Shown here piece after piece: positions 7,043 through 14,647 of a stretch of DNA of 22,938 nucleotides. Source of the stretch: Candidatus Neomicrothrix sp. UBA4742 (lineage in GTDB: Bacteria > Actinomycetota > Acidimicrobiia > Acidimicrobiales > Acidimicrobilacustridaceae); NCBI GenBank assembly GCA_002403895.1, contig DHIQ01000137.1:327-23264 (forward strand), written 5' to 3'. The notes below the pieces were generated by a model. The model searched no databases. It was not told the origin of the DNA and saw only the letters and a list, made by a program, of their open reading frames with translations. The position numbers were made by a program, and so were the translations under genes. The stretch's first letter is position 1. Each line of letters begins with the position of its first letter.

Positions 7043-7816
7043 ATGGCCAAGACCATGAAGCCCAAGGGCAAGAGCAAGATCTCCGAGCTCAACGATTCCG
7101 TGCAGGGGTCGCAGGCCTGGAACTCGATCTTCCGACCGGGCTCGGTGTTCCGCAAGGGTTACTCCGACAGTCCCCGGAACCGCTCCTACGTCATCATGAA
7201 CAGCGTGCTCTACCACCTTCACCCGGTGAAGGTGAAGCGCCACGCGGTGAAGGTCAGCTACACGCTCTGCCTCGGCGGACTGAGCTTCTTCCTGTTCATC
7301 TTGTTGACCATCACCGGCATTTTCTTGATGTTCTTCTACCGCCCCACGGCGGCCCAGGCCTGGAACGACATCTACACCCTGCAGACCTCGGTGACGTTCG
7401 GCTTGTTGGTGCGCAACATGCACCGATGGGCGGCCCACCTCATGGTGCTGACGGTGTTCCTGCACATGGCTCGGGTCTTCTATCACGGCGCTTACAAGCC
7501 GCCGCGGGAGTTCAACTGGGTGATCGGCGTCATCTTGTTGACCCTGACCCTCCTGCTCTCCTTCACCGGTTATCTGCTGCCGTGGGACCAGCTGGCGCTG
7601 TGGGCGGTGACGGTGGGCACGAACATGATGGGCTACACCCCCGTGTTCGGCGACCAAGTGCGCTTCGTCCTGCTCGGGGGTAAGGAGATCGGTACCGACA
7701 CGCTGTTGCGTTGGTACGTCTTGCATGTGTTGTTCGTTCCATTCGTCACCGTCATCTTCCTGGCCATCCACTTCTGGCGGGTCCGCAAGGACGGCGGCAT
7801 CTCCGGTCCGCTCTAG
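7043..7816 (+). CDS. Cytochrome b N-terminal half (cytochrome b6-like) of a menaquinol oxidase complex
   Basis: 257 residues, four membrane helices after a basic N-terminal region of about 70 residues. Heme ligands are visible: His127 and His141 in the second helix (NMHRW...FLHMAR, 14 apart) and His228 and His243 in the fourth (LHVLF...AIHFWR, 15 apart). The 15-residue spacing is the b6f type rather than the mitochondrial type. Cys76 in TLCLGG aligns with the cysteine of plant b6 (FYCLGG) that covalently binds the extra heme cn at the inner quinone site; Bacillus QcrB has an equivalent. YYRPT-like FYRPTAAQA and LLPWDQLALWA are further b6 hallmarks. The start is ATG 7043, with AAGGA about nine bases upstream. 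It pairs with the subunit IV-like gene 18 bases downstream. It lacks the fused C-terminal half found in mycobacterial QcrB. Confidence 0.93.
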   Translation: MAKTMKPKGKSKISELNDSVQGSQAWNSIFRPGSVFRKGYSDSPRNRSYVIMNSVLYHLHPVKVKRHAVKVSYTLCLGGLSFFLFILLTITGIFLMFFYRPTAAQAWNDIYTLQTSVTFGLLVRNMHRWAAHLMVLTVFLHMARVFYHGAYKPPREFNWVIGVILLTLTLLLSFTGYLLPWDQLALWAVTVGTNMMGYTPVFGDQVRFVLLGGKEIGTDTLLRWYVLHVLFVPFVTVIFLAIHFWRVRKDGGISGPL

Positions 7817-7834
7817 ATCGAACGAAGAGACGCC

Positions 7835-8629
7835 ATGACTGAGATTCCCGAACATCTTCGCAAGCGGGCCGAAGCGGCCCGCCAGAAGGCTGAAGACGCC
7901 AAAGCGACCGACGACCCCACCAAGGGTGGGGCCGCCGGTGGTGGAGACGCGCCCGCCGCCTCGGAGGCTGACAGCAAGATCCCCGCCCACCTGCTCGAGC
8001 GCTCGAAGGCGGCCAAGGCCGCCAAGGCCGCTGGCGCGCCCGAAGCCGAGGTGAGCGGCGGGGCCGTGGTCACCGCGGGCGCGGCCACCGCCTTGGCCAC
8101 CGCCGGGGCGCCTCCCGCGGCGACGGGGCCGGCCGGCCACACCCAGCGCTTGCTGACGGTGGTCAAGTCCGGCTCCATCCAAGACGTCAAGTCGACGCCG
8201 GTGGACAAGGTCCACGTGTGGCCCCACCTGCTGGCCGTCGAGTTCGTGGCCGCCCTGGCCATGACCGCGTTCACGCTGGTCTTCTCGATCTTCGTGAACG
8301 CCCCGCTGCTCGAGCTGGCCAACGTCAACGAGACGCCGAACCCGTCGAAGGCCCCCTGGTACTTCCTGGGCCTGCAGGAACTGCTGACCATGTTCCACCC
8401 GATGGTGGCCGGCGTGACTATTCCTGGCATGGGCATCTTCCTACTCATCCTCGCCCCCTACATGGACAAGAACCCCAGCATCAAGCCCGAGGAGCGCAAG
8501 TTCGCCGTGTCGATCTTCACGGTGTTCCTCATGTTCTGGGCTGTTCTCGTCATCATGGGCTCGTTCTTCCGCGGCCCCGGCTTCAACTTCGTGGCGCCGT
8601 GGACGGGCGGCCTGTTCTTCGAACTCTGA
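7835..8629 (+). CDS. Cytochrome b C-terminal half (subunit IV-like) with a long N-terminal extension
   Basis: 264 residues, against roughly 160 for plant b6f subunit IV. The first 125 are soluble, Ala/Lys/Glu-rich and probably cytoplasmic. They carry two copies of a short motif: IPEHLRKRAEAARQKAE at residues 4-20 and IPAHLLERSKAAKAAKA at 49-65. A related motif opens the divergent cytochrome c. Three helices follow (about 131-155, 195-209 and 224-244). The quinol-oxidation (Qo) segment is NPSKAPWYFLGLQELL, so the usual PEWY reads APWY (173-176) and lacks the glutamate. This half contributes helices E to G of cytochrome b and part of the Qo pocket. The ATG 7835 is preceded by a purine-rich GAAGAGA. 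The call rests on the Qo segment, helix number and position after cytochrome b6. Confidence 0.88.
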   Translation: MTEIPEHLRKRAEAARQKAEDAKATDDPTKGGAAGGGDAPAASEADSKIPAHLLERSKAAKAAKAAGAPEAEVSGGAVVTAGAATALATAGAPPAATGPAGHTQRLLTVVKSGSIQDVKSTPVDKVHVWPHLLAVEFVAALAMTAFTLVFSIFVNAPLLELANVNETPNPSKAPWYFLGLQELLTMFHPMVAGVTIPGMGIFLLILAPYMDKNPSIKPEERKFAVSIFTVFLMFWAVLVIMGSFFRGPGFNFVAPWTGGLFFEL

Positions 8630-8647
8630 TTCGGATCGAGACCCCCA

Positions 8648-9499
8648 ATGATCCTGCTCATCATCATCCCCATCTTCTTCCTGCTGGCCGGCCTGGTCCT
8701 CTTCGCCTCGATGCGTCGACGCGACCTCGACACCGCCGTTGGCCAGCTCTCACGGGAGACCCGCAAGCGCGACCGGGGCGAATCCCCGGTCACGCCCGAC
8801 GAAGAGGGTCCGACCACCGGTCGCGAGGTCGAGCGGGCCGCCGCGCTGGAACGCCGCCCCCCCGAGCTCGAGAAAGTCGGCGCCGCCGACCTCACGGCCT
8901 TTGTTCCTCCCGACCCCGACACCATCGGCGTCACCCGGCGCCAGTTCTTCAACCGCAGCATCGTCTTGTTCTTTGCGCTCGGTCTGTCGAGCTTCGGCGC
9001 CGCGGTGCTGGCCTTTCTGTGGCCCGTCCCCAAGGGCGGCTTTGGCTCGAAGCTCCGGGTGGGCAAGGTGTCCGACCTGCAATCCCAGATCACGGCGGCC
9101 AAGGGTTTCCTCTACAACGCCGAAGGGCGCATGTGGATGACGAACTACCCGTCGTCGGCCATCGACAAGGCCAAGAAGGTGTATTCGCAGCCGGTGCTCA
9201 ACTCCATGGAGGCGGGCATCGTCGTCGTCTACCAGAAGTGCCCGCACCTGGGTTGCCGCGTGCCGTCGTGTGGCACCTCCCAGTGGTTCGAGTGTCCCTG
9301 CCACGGTTCGCAGTACAACCAGGCGGGTGAGAAGAAGGGCGGCCCGGCACCCCGCGGCATGGACCGCTTCTCGACCGAGGTCACCGACGGCGTGCTCAAC
9401 GTCGACACCGGCACGGTCATCCCGGGACCGACGATCGGCACCAACACCACCGGCCAGGAGGCCGAGGGTCCGCACTGTGTGGGTGGAGGCAGTCACTGA
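8648..9499 (+). CDS. Rieske [2Fe-2S] protein of the cytochrome bc complex
   Basis: 283 residues. The Rieske boxes are CPHLGC (ligands Cys198 and His200; Cys203 for the disulfide) and CPCHGSQYN (ligands Cys216 and His219; Cys218 for the disulfide). A further Cys208 lies between them. There are two membrane segments: residues 2-20 at the extreme N-terminus, then a charged 75-residue linker, then 104-125. The second is preceded by TRRQFF, a Tat-like twin-arginine sequence. Family knowledge: Rieske proteins are commonly Tat-exported, and actinobacterial QcrA has three helices with the Tat signal before the last. Here only two are seen. The protein carries electrons from quinol at Qo to the cytochrome c subunit. 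The TGA overlaps the next ATG as ATGA. Confidence 0.95.
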   Translation: MILLIIIPIFFLLAGLVLFASMRRRDLDTAVGQLSRETRKRDRGESPVTPDEEGPTTGREVERAAALERRPPELEKVGAADLTAFVPPDPDTIGVTRRQFFNRSIVLFFALGLSSFGAAVLAFLWPVPKGGFGSKLRVGKVSDLQSQITAAKGFLYNAEGRMWMTNYPSSAIDKAKKVYSQPVLNSMEAGIVVVYQKCPHLGCRVPSCGTSQWFECPCHGSQYNQAGEKKGGPAPRGMDRFSTEVTDGVLNVDTGTVIPGPTIGTNTTGQEAEGPHCVGGGSH

Positions 9500-10623
9500 T
9501 GCCGGTCCTTGCCAACCACGCCGTGCTCGCCACGGCCGCCTCCGCCATCGGTGGCGTGATCGCCGTCGTCTTGATCGGCGGGTTCTTCATCGCGGTCGTG
9601 GCCAACATGCGCAAGGGCCGGGCCGAAGTCGGTTCGGAGCTCGAGCTCGCCGCCAACCGCAAGCCCTACCTGAGCGACGAGGAGCTCGAAGGCTCCAAGC
9701 TCGACCGCACGCTCGGCTTCGGCCTCGTGTTGTTGATCGTGATCGCGGTGGCCCTGCCCATCTACTGGTTGGCCGAGCCGGGACGGCAGTCAGGAGCAGT
9801 CGAGCAGTTCGACAAAGAGTTCGTGTCCCGAGGCCAGACCATCTACGACGTCAAGGCCAAGTGCTCGGACTGCCACGGTCCCAAGGGCGTCGGTGGGGTC
9901 AAGGACTACACCCTGTTGAACGCCAACGGTGACTTCGTGAAGCAGGTGAGTTGGAAAGCCCCGGCGCTCAACACCGTCCTGTACCGGTATTCCAAGGACG
10001 AGGTGAAGTACGTCCTCAACTTCGGGCGGCAGAACACGCCCATGCCGGCCTGGGGTGCTCTCGGCGGCGGTCCGCTGACCGAGCAGCAGTTGGACAACGT
10101 CATCGCCTACCTCTACAGCATCCAGCTTCCGGCCACGGACTCGCAGGACGCGTTGCAGAAGGAGATCGACACCGTCTGCAGGCCCGACGCCAACAACAAC
10201 TGCACCATCGACGATCCGCAGGGCCATTGGAAGACCCTGGGCGAAGCGCTGTTCAACATGGGCGAGTTCGACGGGTTCGCGGCGGGGGCCTACTCGTGCG
10301 CTCGGTGTCACACCGCGGGCTGGTCCTACGGCGACCCCCAGGTGGCCGGTGGTGGCGGTCAGCTCGGCTTCAACCTGACCAACGGCAGCGAGCGGCGCCA
10401 GTTCGAGACGGCCGACCAACAGCAGGTCTTCGTCAGTCTGGGGTCCGAGTTGGGCAAGCCCTACGGCCATGGGGGCATCGGGGACGGTCAGATGCCCGGC
10501 TTCGGCGTCAACCCGACCGCCCTCATTCCCAAGGACGCGGCCGCCACCGGCATGAACCCCGCCCAGACCATGTACACCCAGGACCAAATCGACGCAGTCG
10601 TGGCCTACGAGCGGAGCCTCTGA
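9499..10623 (+). CDS. Membrane-anchored diheme cytochrome c of the bc complex
   Basis: 374 residues with two membrane helices (about 9-35 and 71-91) separated by a charged loop, then a large outside-facing region with two heme c sites: CSDCH at 122-126 and CARCH at 267-271. Probable axial methionines are Met182 (TPMPAW) and Met332 (QMPGFG). Cys227 and Cys235 between the domains could form a disulfide. A fused diheme cytochrome is the expected c1 substitute in actinobacterial bcc complexes (QcrC), although QcrC usually has a C-terminal rather than N-terminal anchor. The start ATG 9499 overlaps the Rieske stop, indicating coupled translation. It would accept electrons from the Rieske cluster and hand them to an oxidase directly or through the divergent cytochrome c. 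Confidence 0.93.
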   Translation: MPVLANHAVLATAASAIGGVIAVVLIGGFFIAVVANMRKGRAEVGSELELAANRKPYLSDEELEGSKLDRTLGFGLVLLIVIAVALPIYWLAEPGRQSGAVEQFDKEFVSRGQTIYDVKAKCSDCHGPKGVGGVKDYTLLNANGDFVKQVSWKAPALNTVLYRYSKDEVKYVLNFGRQNTPMPAWGALGGGPLTEQQLDNVIAYLYSIQLPATDSQDALQKEIDTVCRPDANNNCTIDDPQGHWKTLGEALFNMGEFDGFAAGAYSCARCHTAGWSYGDPQVAGGGGQLGFNLTNGSERRQFETADQQQVFVSLGSELGKPYGHGGIGDGQMPGFGVNPTALIPKDAAATGMNPAQTMYTQDQIDAVVAYERSL

Positions 10624-10627
10624 CCCC

Positions 10628-11620
10628 ATGCATCACCTCCATGTCCTCGCCGGCATTGCCTGGAACCCGGGCATCCGCGGCATCCTCGTGGTGCTCACCG
10701 GCTTCGCCGTGCTGTGTGGGTCTACGTACCTGCTTCTGGCCACCAACATGGGCGCCCGGCTGGCCATGCTGGTGGCCTTCGCCGGCCTGTTCGGCTGGTT
10801 GTCGATCCTGACGGCCACCTGGTGGATCCAACCGCCGGCCATCGGTCCCCGCGGTCAGAACCCGTCGTGGCACCCGGTCGAGGTCTACATCGATGACCCG
10901 TCCACCGGGCCGGCCAAGACCGAAGTGATCGATGCATTGCCGCGCCCCGAGGCCCTCCCGACGGTCACCGACATCATCAACGCCAACCCCGACCTGGCCA
11001 AGGACTTCCCCACACCAGAGACGGCGTCGCTGTCCGACGTCGAGTCGTCGCACCCCGATGAGGTGGCCGCGGCGCTCAAGGACGCGGGGGTCGACCTCAA
11101 CGGGTGGAAGATCACGCCGGCCTCGGCGGCCGGTGAGGCCCAGGCCGCGGCCGATGTGGCGCTGGTGACCTCCAGCCAGGTGTTCAAGGCCACCACCGAC
11201 TACAAGAAGCTGAGTGTCTTCGAGATCGGCGGCAAGAAGACTCGGGCCGAGTATTGCCCCAACGACGCCACCAACGGTCAGCACAACATCGTGCCCGGCG
11301 ACTGGCTGTGCCGGATCGAGTACAAGTTCTACAAGCTGTTCACCTTCAATCACCCCACCCACTACGCGGTGGTGCAGGTCCAACCGGTCATCCCGCAGGA
11401 GGCGAAGGCGGGCCAGGCCCCGCCCATTCCCAAGGTCGACCCCACCAAGCCCGTGTACTACGTGGTCATGGTCCGTGATCTCGGCACCGTCCGGCTGCTG
11501 CCGGCCACGTTCTTCGCCGTGTCGTTCGCCCTGTTCATCTTCTTCGTGGTGGTGCTCCACTACCGGGACAAGACCCTCACCCGGAACCTGGCTGAGGCCA
11601 AGGCGCTGGAGAAGGTCTGA
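10628..11620 (+). CDS. Membrane protein of unknown function between bc complex and nuo genes
   Basis: I do not recognise this 330-residue family. Two N-terminal membrane helices (about 15-38 and 43-66) end in TATWW. A 220-residue soluble region follows, and a third helix (about 290-311) leads to a short basic tail. The soluble region is rich in Asp, Pro and Ala in its first half. Its second half contains Cys210 and Cys228, 18 apart, which could form a disulfide if the domain faces outside, and several aromatic stretches (IEYKFYKLFTF). The N-terminus is His-rich (HHLH). No heme, iron-sulfur, flavin or nucleotide motif is visible. It starts four bases after the diheme cytochrome stop and ends five bases before nuoA, so it is transcribed with both. 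It could be an accessory bc subunit or an assembly factor. Confidence 0.85.
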   Translation: MHHLHVLAGIAWNPGIRGILVVLTGFAVLCGSTYLLLATNMGARLAMLVAFAGLFGWLSILTATWWIQPPAIGPRGQNPSWHPVEVYIDDPSTGPAKTEVIDALPRPEALPTVTDIINANPDLAKDFPTPETASLSDVESSHPDEVAAALKDAGVDLNGWKITPASAAGEAQAAADVALVTSSQVFKATTDYKKLSVFEIGGKKTRAEYCPNDATNGQHNIVPGDWLCRIEYKFYKLFTFNHPTHYAVVQVQPVIPQEAKAGQAPPIPKVDPTKPVYYVVMVRDLGTVRLLPATFFAVSFALFIFFVVVLHYRDKTLTRNLAEAKALEKV

Positions 11621-11625
11621 CCCCG

Positions 11626-12096
11626 ATGGCTCAGTACCTGCCGATCCTCGTGATGCTGGTGCTGGCGATTGTGTTCGGCGCGCTCAGTCGCGTGGCATCA
11701 CGCCTGTTGGGCCCCCGCAACCCGACGGTGGCCAAGATGGCACCCTACGAGTGTGGGATCGTGCCCGATCGTGAGCCGCCGCAACGCTTCCCGGTCAAAT
11801 TCTTCCTGGTGGCGATGATCTTCATCGTGTTCGATATCGAGATCGTCTTCTTGTTCCCGTGGGCCGTCGTCTACCGCACGCTGGGCCCCTTCGGCTTGTT
11901 CGCCATCCTCATCTTCGCCGCCGCCGTGTTCGAGTCGTTCGTGTACCTCATCAGCAACGGTGCCCTCGACTGGGGACCGATGAAGCGCATGCGCCGCAAC
12001 GATGTCGTGGACCCGGCGCGGACCTCGACCACCACGATCCGTCGGGTGGGCCTCGAGGGCCGGGAACCTGACGAGTCGGCGGGAGAAGCGGCGTAG
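11626..12096 (+). CDS. nuoA: NADH-quinone oxidoreductase subunit A
   Basis: 156 residues with three membrane helices. Conserved complex I marks are YECGIVP at 41-47 in the first loop and [12 protein letters not shown] at 69-80 in the second helix, with Glu102 in the third. NuoA sits at the junction of the membrane arm and the quinone-binding peripheral arm. The C-terminal 40 residues after the third helix are an Arg/Glu-rich extension compared with short homologues. The TAG at 12094-12096 overlaps the nuoB GTG at 12096, so translation is coupled. The start is ATG 11626, five bases after the preceding gene ends. Confidence 0.96.
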   Translation: MAQYLPILVMLVLAIVFGALSRVASRLLGPRNPTVAKMAPYECGIVPDREPPQRFPVKFFLVAMIFIVFDIEIVFLFPWAVVYRTLGPFGLFAILIFAAAVFESFVYLISNGALDWGPMKRMRRNDVVDPARTSTTTIRRVGLEGREPDESAGEAA

Positions 12097-12716
12097 TGGC
12101 TGAAGAGGGCGGTTTCCTCGACAAAGGTCTCGAAGGGCTGAACCACAACTTCCTCACCGGCACCCTCGAGGATCTGGTGAAGTGGGCCCGGTCCCGCAGC
12201 GTCATGCCCGCCACGTTCGGGCTGGCCTGTTGCGCCATCGAGATGATGGCCACCGGCGGACCGCACTACGACTTGGCCCGGTACGGCATGGAGGTGTTTC
12301 GGGCTTCGCCCCGCCAGGCCGATCTCATGATCGTGGCTGGTCGGGTGTCGCAGAAGATGGCGCCGGTGCTGCGCCAGATCTACGACCAGATGATGGAGCC
12401 CAAGTGGGTCATCTCGATGGGCGTGTGCGCGTCGAGCGGTGGCATGTTCAACAACTACGCCATCGTGCAGGGCGTGGACCAGATCGTCCCCGTCGATGTC
12501 TACGCCCCCGGCTGCCCGCCCGGACCCCAGACCCTGATGCATGCCATCCTCACGCTGCACGCCAAGATCCGCGAGGGCGAGCTCACCCGCCGTCCGGGTG
12601 AGGGCGCCGGTCTGGTGATCGAGCAGCGTGACGGCCAGCCCGACACCGGGGTCCGCGTCGGTGCACCGTCCGCCGGTCGCGGGAGCCGGTCACAGACCTT
12701 CGCCCGCCGCCTGTGA
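12096..12716 (+). CDS. nuoB: NADH-quinone oxidoreductase subunit B
   Basis: 206 residues. It carries cluster N2, the last iron-sulfur centre before the quinone. The four expected ligands are visible: the tandem Cys45-Cys46 ([10 protein letters not shown]), Cys111 ([13 protein letters not shown]) and Cys140 ([11 protein letters not shown]). The C-terminal 40 residues are a variable basic tail. The GTG start at 12096 overlaps the nuoA stop; the product then begins [10 protein letters not shown], just ahead of the conserved core. The stop overlaps the nuoC start. Confidence 0.97.
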   Translation: MAEEGGFLDKGLEGLNHNFLTGTLEDLVKWARSRSVMPATFGLACCAIEMMATGGPHYDLARYGMEVFRASPRQADLMIVAGRVSQKMAPVLRQIYDQMMEPKWVISMGVCASSGGMFNNYAIVQGVDQIVPVDVYAPGCPPGPQTLMHAILTLHAKIREGELTRRPGEGAGLVIEQRDGQPDTGVRVGAPSAGRGSRSQTFARRL

Positions 12717-13240
12717 TGAGCGACGCCGACCCGGCCGCGCCCGATCCCGTCGAAGCGGTCGAGCCTGAACGGCTCCATGACGTCCCCGTGGTGGGGGAGG
12801 CGGGTGCGCGGGTGTTGTTTCCCGCACGCGACGAGCTGGTGGCGGTGGTCACCGCGCTGTTCGAGGACGGCTTTCTCATGTGCCTCGATCTCACCGCCGT
12901 CGACTACCTCGTCCACCCCGGAAGATCGTTGCCGGCGGGTGTTTCCCCTGAGCGCTTCGAGTTGGTGGTGACTCTCATCTCCCATCGCGAACGTGAGCGC
13001 ATCCGCCTGCGGGTACAGGTCCCCACCGATGATCCGTCGGTTCCCTCGCTGTTCGACCTGCACCCCGGAACCGAAGCCATGGAGCGAGAGGTCTTCGACA
13101 TGTTCGGGCTGACGTTCACCGGTCACCCCGACCTGACCCGCATCCTCATGCCCGAGGACTGGGTCGGCCACCCGCTGCGCAAGGACTACGACAGCGGTCG
13201 TATCCCGGTGCAATTCAAGGGCGCTCCCACCGCGCCTTGA
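12716..13240 (+). CDS. nuoC: NADH-quinone oxidoreductase subunit C
   Basis: 174 residues; the 30 kDa peripheral-arm subunit, which has no cofactor. The signature region EREVFDMFGLTFTGHPDLTR followed by ILMPEDWVGHPLRKDY is clear near residues 122-157. I place the start at ATG 12716, which overlaps the nuoB stop as TGATG; a GTG at 12713 would add one residue. NuoC is separate from NuoD here, not fused as in E. coli. Twenty-seven bases separate it from nuoD, the widest gap in this part of the operon. Confidence 0.95.
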   Translation: MSDADPAAPDPVEAVEPERLHDVPVVGEAGARVLFPARDELVAVVTALFEDGFLMCLDLTAVDYLVHPGRSLPAGVSPERFELVVTLISHRERERIRLRVQVPTDDPSVPSLFDLHPGTEAMEREVFDMFGLTFTGHPDLTRILMPEDWVGHPLRKDYDSGRIPVQFKGAPTAP

Positions 13241-13267
13241 GCGCCGGGACTTTGCGACGAGGCAACC

Positions 13268-14647
13268 ATGACCACCACTGACGACACCATGAGCGGCGAG
13301 GAGCACCTGAGCGAGGACCCGTCCCTCACGTCCGAGGGGGCGCAAAGCCTCGCCCCTCGGGACGTGACCGCCGCGGTCGAGCGCATGCGTGAGCTCGGCG
13401 CCGTCCTGCGCATGGCGGAATCGGACGCCGCCGGCCAGGTCGCCGATGGCCCGGTCGATGACGGACTAGACGCGGCCTCCATCGACGAGACCATGATCAT
13501 CAATTTGGGGCCCCAGCACCCCAGCACCCATGGCGTGCTCCGGCTCATGACGGAACTGCAGGGTGAGACGGTGCTGCGCACCAAGCCGATCGTGGGGTAC
13601 CTCCATACCGGCATGGAATGGACGGGGGAGGAGCTGACCTACCTGCAGGGCTGCACCAACGTCACCCGCATGGACTACGCCTCCCCCTTGTTCAGCGAGC
13701 TGGCGTTCTCGCTCACGGTCGAGAAGCTGCTGGGGGTGGAGATCCCCGAGCGGGCCACTTGGATCCGCATGCTCATGACCGAAATGAACCGCATCTCGTC
13801 GCACCTGTTGTTCATGGCCACGAACGGCATGGACCTGGGAGCGGTGTCGATGATGCTCTATGGCTGGCGCGAGCGAGAGGAGACCCTGCGGTTCCTCGAG
13901 CGGGTCACCGGGCTGCGCATGAACCACAACTACATCCGACCCGGAGGCGTGGCCGCTGATCTGCCCGATGGCTGGCGCGACGACGTCTTGCGTCTCCTCG
14001 AGATGCTGCCCCCGAGGCTCGACGAGTACGACACCCTGCTCACCGGCCAGCCCATCTGGCGCGAGCGACTCCAAGGCGTTGGGGTTCTCACCGCCGAGGC
14101 GGCCATCGCCCTGGGAGCCACCGGGCCGATCCTGCGTTCCACCGGCTACGCCTGGGACCTGCGCCGTGACATGCCCTACCTGGCCTATGACGAGGTCGAC
14201 TTCAACGTCGTGGTCGGTACCTATGGCGACTGCTTCGACCGCTATGCCATCCGCTTGAACGAGATCCGTGAGTCGATTGACATCGTGGCCCAGATCCTCG
14301 ACCGGATGCCCAAGGGCGACTACCGGGTCCAGGACAAGAAGGTCACCCCGCCGCCGCGCGCTCGCATCAACGAGTCGATGGAGGCCCTGATCCATCACTT
14401 CAAGATCTTCACCGAGGGGTTCAAGGTGCCCGAGGGGGAGGCGTACTGCGCGGTGGAATCGCCCCGAGGTGAGCTCGGGTGCTACATCGTCTCCGATGGC
14501 AGTGCCCACCCGTACCGAATGCACATCCGTGGCCCCAGTTTCGTGAACCTCCAGACCCTTCCCCACCTCATGCACGGCGGGCTCATCGCTGATGCCGTGG
14601 CCGTCATCTCCTCGGTCGATCCGATCATGGGTGAGGTGGACCGCTGA
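13268..14647 (+). CDS. nuoD: NADH-quinone oxidoreductase subunit D
   Basis: 459 residues; the 49 kDa subunit lining the quinone chamber with NuoB. The conserved core begins at about residue 74 with ETMIINLGPQHPSTHGVLR, continues with YLHTGMEW and DYASPLFSELAF, and ends in the standard DPIMGEVDR. The first 72 residues are an acidic extension with no recognised domain. ATG 13268 has GAGG seven to ten bases upstream, which supports the long form, although internal ATG codons would also leave the core intact. The TGA overlaps the nuoE ATG at 14647. Confidence 0.95.
   Translation: MTTTDDTMSGEEHLSEDPSLTSEGAQSLAPRDVTAAVERMRELGAVLRMAESDAAGQVADGPVDDGLDAASIDETMIINLGPQHPSTHGVLRLMTELQGETVLRTKPIVGYLHTGMEWTGEELTYLQGCTNVTRMDYASPLFSELAFSLTVEKLLGVEIPERATWIRMLMTEMNRISSHLLFMATNGMDLGAVSMMLYGWREREETLRFLERVTGLRMNHNYIRPGGVAADLPDGWRDDVLRLLEMLPPRLDEYDTLLTGQPIWRERLQGVGVLTAEAAIALGATGPILRSTGYAWDLRRDMPYLAYDEVDFNVVVGTYGDCFDRYAIRLNEIRESIDIVAQILDRMPKGDYRVQDKKVTPPPRARINESMEALIHHFKIFTEGFKVPEGEAYCAVESPRGELGCYIVSDGSAHPYRMHIRGPSFVNLQTLPHLMHGGLIADAVAVISSVDPIMGEVDR

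Noticed and set aside
8008..8035. Apparent tandem DNA repeat coding AAKAAKAAG
   Set aside because: It is a short Ala/Lys codon repetition within the subunit IV extension and too short to call a repeat element.
6899..8398. Minus-strand open frame opposite ferredoxin, cytochrome b and subunit IV (499 codons)
   Set aside because: It crosses several gene boundaries of a well-supported plus-strand operon and its translation looks like antisense composition.
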